A program made the position numbers and the translations under genes. DNA of 7,444 nucleotides from an uncultured Clostridia bacterium (GTDB taxonomy: Bacteria > Bacillota > Clostridia > HGM11327), in contig CAJLXE010000074.1 in NCBI GenBank assembly GCA_905210525.1, positions 1 to 7,444 on the forward strand, given 5' to 3'. This document shows positions 4,479 through 7,444 of this stretch, piece by piece (the stretch's first letter is position 1; each line of letters opens with the position of its first letter). The notes under the pieces were generated by a model that ran no database searches, was not told the origin of the DNA, and saw only the letters and a list, made by a program, of their open reading frames with translations.

Positions 4479-6890
4479 TCACTCCGTTTTGAATTCATTT
4501 ATCTTTTTTATGCATATATCGGTAAGTTCGTCTGCATATTCGGATGAAAAGCCTTCGCTGTATATTTTGAAAACAGCCCTTTTAGCGTCCGGTAACACAA
4601 GCGACCATCCGTACTTATGCGTTATTTTTATACCGTTTCCTCCGTTTACATTATCCGAAGTATTTGCCAATCTGCGCATTACGGCAGAACGTTTATCCCA
4701 AGGACATTCAATTTCTTTTTCCGACAAGTGAATTTCCGGCATAGAATCCATTATCTGCCCAAAGCTTTTTTGTTCCGTTCCCATAAAATTAAGCAAAGAA
4801 AGTAAAAACACAATGCCGTCATAGTACATAGACATCTTTCCGACCGGCAACGAATCTACAATACCGTCATGTTTTACAATTTCATTTATCAATGCTCTGG
4901 TACCGGATTTTGTCCTGACCACAACACCGTTGTTTGTCCTTGCGATAATATCCACCGCTTCAGGAGCATTATAGTCGGCAACAATATATTTATTATCTTT
5001 TTGTTGCTTCAGCGCTATATAATTAAGGAGCAAGTTGACGGAGTTTTTATCGATTTCATTAAGCTTATTATCGAAAAATACAATTTTTTCGCCAAAATCA
5101 TCAAGCATAACCGTAAGGTCAAACTCATCCGATTCTGACAGTTCGTCTTTTGTGCATATTACTTGCTGTATTCCGAGTTCGGAAAGCAGATTTATCAATA
5201 CTGCGGATTCTATTCCGCCGTTATTAACAATACGCACCACAAAATTTCCTGCCGGTCGATTTTCAGGTCCCACCGTATATATAACGTGTCTTTCATAAAA
5301 GTCGCAGCATCTTTCAAAATTCTGCGGCATACTCATGTTTTCCGCCAAGGCGTAATTTATATTCTTGTTATTTACTGCGTTTTCTATGCTTCTCTCCTGT
5401 TTTGACGATACATTTGCACCTTTTTCGTCCATAAAAAACAGTTTTGCCTCGCCATCCGCATTTACTCCGGCATAAATACCGCCGTTTGTGCCGAAAAGTC
5501 TTATTGCATACCTCGCCGTAGGAAGCGGCGCCGCCTTAAGTTCTATAATTTTCGTTCCGTGTGCCATAACGCCCGCTCTCACGGCACTGTAAAGCGCTTC
5601 GGAAGCAGGAGTACCGTTGTGAGCTATCACTATTCTGCCGTCGCATATTCCCGCAAATGCGGTGCTCACCGCAGAAGCAAATTCGGGCGTAATATCAACA
5701 TTGAGCTTTCCTCTTATACATTCGTTGTCAAAATATCGGGAAAATCTTTCCGGCTGCCATATTACGTTATCCGATATTACGCTTCCTCGTTCTATTCTCT
5801 TTTCGGGCCAAACAGATGCTCCGTTTTTTATTATACAGCGTTCACCCACCGAGCACTCTGAACCTATCGCAGAACCTTCAAAAACACTTGTATTATCCGC
5901 AAGCCTGCTTCCCGCACAAACCACGGTTCCCCTGAGTTCACAAGCGCTGCCTACATAAACGTTGTCATGCAAAATAGAATTTTTTATTGTACTCTGTCTG
6001 CCCACAAAACACCATTCACCTATTATGCTGTTCGGGTATATCTGAACATTTGCACGTATATTTGAATTTCTGCCGATAATACACGGAGCATTAAGTGTGC
6101 ACGTTTCGTCAAGCTTTGCATACTTACCAACCCATACGTTTTTCTTTATTTCGTAATATTCCGATGTAAAGTCAATTCCGCCGATTTTACCTGAAATAGC
6201 ATCAATATTTGCCTGTATATAAGATTTAAGATTTCCTATATCGCACCAATAGCCGTCTGCAACAAATCCATAAACCGACATTCCCATTTCCATTGCCTTA
6301 GGAAACAAATCGTGAGAAAAATCGCACACCTTATTATCCTCTGCCAAATCAAGTACATTTTTATTTATAATATATATTCCCGTATTCACGCTGTCGCTGA
6401 ATACTTCGCTCCAATTCGGTTTTTCCGCAAATCTTATTATTTTACCGTCCCCTTCGGTAATAACCACTCCGTACTCCAAGGGATTCTCGACCCTTTTTAA
6501 CACAATAGTAATATCTGCATTTTTTTCATTGTGGTATTTTATTGCCTGACTCAGATCTATATCGGTAATGCCGTCCCCGCTAAGTACAACAAACGTATCG
6601 CTTAAAAAACTTTGTGCATTTTTAACGCTTCCCGCCGTTCCGAGCGGTGTTGTTTCCACAAAATACTCAAGAGAAACATCCCATGTGCTTCCGTTCCCAA
6701 AATGATTCATTATCATATGCGGCATATACTGAAGTGTTACGCCGATTTCGCGTATACCATGCTTTTTGAGCAGTTCTACGGCATAATCAATAACCGGTCT
6801 GTTAGCTACCGGCAGCATGGGTTTTGGTAAGTCGCAAGTCAACGGTCTGAGTCTTGTTCCCGCTCCGCCTGCCATAATTATTGCTTTCAT
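4479..6890 (-). CDS. Sugar-phosphate nucleotidyltransferase fused to a degenerate phosphomannomutase-like domain
   Basis: The 803-residue protein has three parts. Residues 1-235 are an intact nucleotidyltransferase of the glucose-1-phosphate/mannose-1-phosphate type: GGAGTRLRPLT (8-18) with PKPMLPV (22-28), LSGDGITDID with metal-binding D106, FAEKP (154-158), NTGIY (169-173) and YWCDIG (214-219). Residues about 250-372 form a left-handed beta-helix of hexapeptide repeats. Residues about 385-803 follow the phosphomannomutase fold but have lost the phosphoserine loop, the metal loop and the phosphate-binding loop. It probably makes an NDP-sugar (GDP-mannose or UDP/dTDP-glucose type) for cell-surface glycans; the exact substrate cannot be read. 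The ATG at 6890 is chosen because AAGG (6899-6902) lies 8 bases away and MKAIIMAGG is the canonical N-terminus. A longer in-frame start at 6914 would be TTG and adds a non-family extension. Confidence 0.92.
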   Translation of the reverse strand: MKAIIMAGGAGTRLRPLTCDLPKPMLPVANRPVIDYAVELLKKHGIREIGVTLQYMPHMIMNHFGNGSTWDVSLEYFVETTPLGTAGSVKNAQSFLSDTFVVLSGDGITDIDLSQAIKYHNEKNADITIVLKRVENPLEYGVVITEGDGKIIRFAEKPNWSEVFSDSVNTGIYIINKNVLDLAEDNKVCDFSHDLFPKAMEMGMSVYGFVADGYWCDIGNLKSYIQANIDAISGKIGGIDFTSEYYEIKKNVWVGKYAKLDETCTLNAPCIIGRNSNIRANVQIYPNSIIGEWCFVGRQSTIKNSILHDNVYVGSACELRGTVVCAGSRLADNTSVFEGSAIGSECSVGERCIIKNGASVWPEKRIERGSVISDNVIWQPERFSRYFDNECIRGKLNVDITPEFASAVSTAFAGICDGRIVIAHNGTPASEALYSAVRAGVMAHGTKIIELKAAPLPTARYAIRLFGTNGGIYAGVNADGEAKLFFMDEKGANVSSKQERSIENAVNNKNINYALAENMSMPQNFERCCDFYERHVIYTVGPENRPAGNFVVRIVNNGGIESAVLINLLSELGIQQVICTKDELSESDEFDLTVMLDDFGEKIVFFDNKLNEIDKNSVNLLLNYIALKQQKDNKYIVADYNAPEAVDIIARTNNGVVVRTKSGTRALINEIVKHDGIVDSLPVGKMSMYYDGIVFLLSLLNFMGTEQKSFGQIMDSMPEIHLSEKEIECPWDKRSAVMRRLANTSDNVNGGNGIKITHKYGWSLVLPDAKRAVFKIYSEGFSSEYADELTDICIKKINEFKTE

Positions 6891-7141
6891 AAAAATAACC
6901 TTGTTTTGGCACAATAAATATAAATTTGTGTCAATACCTTTCTTCGGAATTTATTACGATGAACACAGCATAAAGCTTTGTGCCGGCTGATTCAAGAATA
7001 ACAGTAAAACTATTTTGTGTACAGTCAAACGTTAATATACATTTAAAGTCTATGTGACGATTCGTACATTTACACAAAATTTATTCCGAACGGTTTTTTT
7101 ATATGATTCATATATGTTTTAAGTTAAATTTGTTTTTGCGG
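6891..7141. other. Non-coding stretch upstream of the nucleotidyltransferase gene
   Basis: I see no convincing gene in this AT-rich stretch between the glycosylase terminator and the ATG at 6890. It holds a weak candidate promoter at 6967-6995. It also holds a 9-bp perfect inverted repeat, ATTTTGTGT (7012-7020) and ACACAAAAT (7072-7080), with a third TTTGTGT at 6925-6931. A short palindrome, ATATGATTCATAT, lies near 7101. No RNA gene is evident. Confidence 0.6.
6967..6995 (-). promoter_or_regulatory. Candidate promoter of the nucleotidyltransferase gene
   Basis: On the minus strand TTGAAT (6995-6990) and TATGCT (6972-6967) are separated by exactly 17 bases. Each matches four of six consensus bases. 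The predicted start near 6960 gives a leader of about 70 nt before the ATG at 6890. In an AT-rich region such a match can arise by chance, so this is only a candidate. Confidence 0.35.
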
Positions 7142-7179
7142 GAAATAAAAAAAAAGAGAAGGTTCATAAATCTTCTCTT
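7142..7179 (-). terminator. Intrinsic terminator of the uracil-DNA glycosylase gene
   Basis: On the minus strand AAGAGAAG (7179-7172) pairs with CTTCTCTT (7161-7154). A possible inner TT/AA pairing extends the stem, which is followed directly by a run of seven T's and then ATTT. It begins 11 bases after the stop codon at 7191. This is the clearest classical terminator in the window. Confidence 0.88.
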
Positions 7180-7190
7180 GAAAGTGTTTT

Positions 7191-7444
7191 TTAAGAATTA
7201 AGCGAATCCAGTTTTTGACGTATGCTTTTCATATCTTCCCATGCGTCTTTTTTCTTTTCGGGATCTCTCAGTAATGCCGACGGATGATATGTTGCAATAA
7301 AACTGCATCCCATTTTTTCATACCAATTTCCGCGATCACGTGTAATACGTATGTTTCGGTCTATCATATATCGCGCCGCCGTTGAACCGAGACAAACAAC
7401 AATTTGCGGCTTCATAACCGCGAACTGTTTTCTCAGGGAAGGCA
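7191..7444 (-). CDS. Family 4 uracil-DNA glycosylase, C-terminal part (partial)
   Basis: The visible 83 residues match the C-terminal third of an iron-sulphur family 4 uracil-DNA glycosylase, which removes uracil from DNA in base excision repair. The strand VVCLGSTAAR and the active-site loop YHPSALLRDPEKK (the HPSALLR motif 2 that contacts DNA) are diagnostic. The frame is open to the window edge and reads PSLRKQFAV before the methionine at 7415, so that ATG is internal and not the start. The cysteines of the Fe-S cluster lie upstream, outside the window; the last would be expected just beyond the edge, before LPSLRKQ. The gene ends at TAA 7191-7193 and is followed by its own terminator, so it is probably not co-transcribed with the nucleotidyltransferase. 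Confidence 0.9.
   Translation of the reverse strand, partial: PSLRKQFAVMKPQIVVCLGSTAARYMIDRNIRITRDRGNWYEKMGCSFIATYHPSALLRDPEKKKDAWEDMKSIRQKLDSLNS

Noticed and set aside
6891..6914. An 8-codon N-terminal extension of the nucleotidyltransferase starting at 6914
   Set aside because: The start codon would be TTG, it would place residues before the canonical MKAIIMAGG start, and the AAGG ribosome binding site lies inside the extension, spaced correctly for the ATG at 6890.
6929..6934. A perfect minus-strand TTGACA as a -35 element
   Set aside because: No acceptable -10 lies 15-19 bases downstream (the 17-base position is TGCCAA), and the nearby TATATT is only 6 bases away.
7081..7101. CCGAACGG followed by seven T's on the plus strand as a terminator
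   Set aside because: The stem would be only 3 bp with a 2-base loop, and no plus-strand gene precedes it.
7191..7415. A stand-alone 74-residue gene beginning at the ATG at 7415
   Set aside because: The frame stays open to the window edge with family-like sequence, so this is the internal part of a longer uracil-DNA glycosylase gene.

Overview
The window looks like chromosomal DNA from an AT-rich, anaerobic, hydrogen-metabolising Firmicute, probably in the Clostridia. The evidence is a [FeFe]-hydrogenase maturation locus with a TM1266-type regulator, purine-rich ribosome binding sites, stem-plus-U-run terminators, and an 803-residue nucleotidyltransferase/phosphomannomutase-like fusion of a kind found in clostridia. 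I cannot name the genus. Every gene I support is on the minus strand except a short gene tail at the left edge.

Read in the minus-strand transcription direction (right to left), the layout is as follows. (1) 7191-7444 is the C-terminal end of a family 4 uracil-DNA glycosylase, closed by a strong intrinsic terminator. (2) 6891-7190 is a 300-base non-coding stretch with a weak candidate promoter. (3) 4479-6890 is a sugar-nucleotide enzyme: an intact nucleotidyltransferase, a left-handed beta-helix and a phosphomannomutase-fold domain that has lost all its recognisable catalytic loops. It is followed by a long imperfect hairpin at 4388-4462. (4) At 4140-4295 a near-consensus promoter leads into a leader of about 120 nt that contains a terminator-like hairpin just before the ribosome binding site. 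(5) The operon 3882-4139 (TM1266-like regulator), 2846-3901 (hydE), 1346-2792 (hydG, frameshifted) and 147-1334 (hydF) follows. (6) A 12-bp perfect inverted repeat at 100-127 separates hydF from a plus-strand gene tail at 2-88.

HydE, HydG and HydF together build the active-site H-cluster of [FeFe]-hydrogenase. HydG cleaves tyrosine to supply CO and cyanide on an iron synthon. HydE is a radical SAM enzyme that processes this precursor on the way to the azadithiolate-bridged centre. HydF is the GTPase scaffold that carries the 2Fe precursor to the hydrogenase. The structural hydrogenase gene is not in the window.

Three points deserve attention. HydG is interrupted by a frameshift at an AAGGAG/UGA context superficially like the prfB recoding site, although an assembly error or mutation is more likely. 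The operon leader looks like a transcription attenuator or riboswitch that I could not assign to a known class. The mutase-like domain of the fusion enzyme appears to be a pseudoenzyme. I found no CRISPR array, tRNA, rRNA or intact mobile element.
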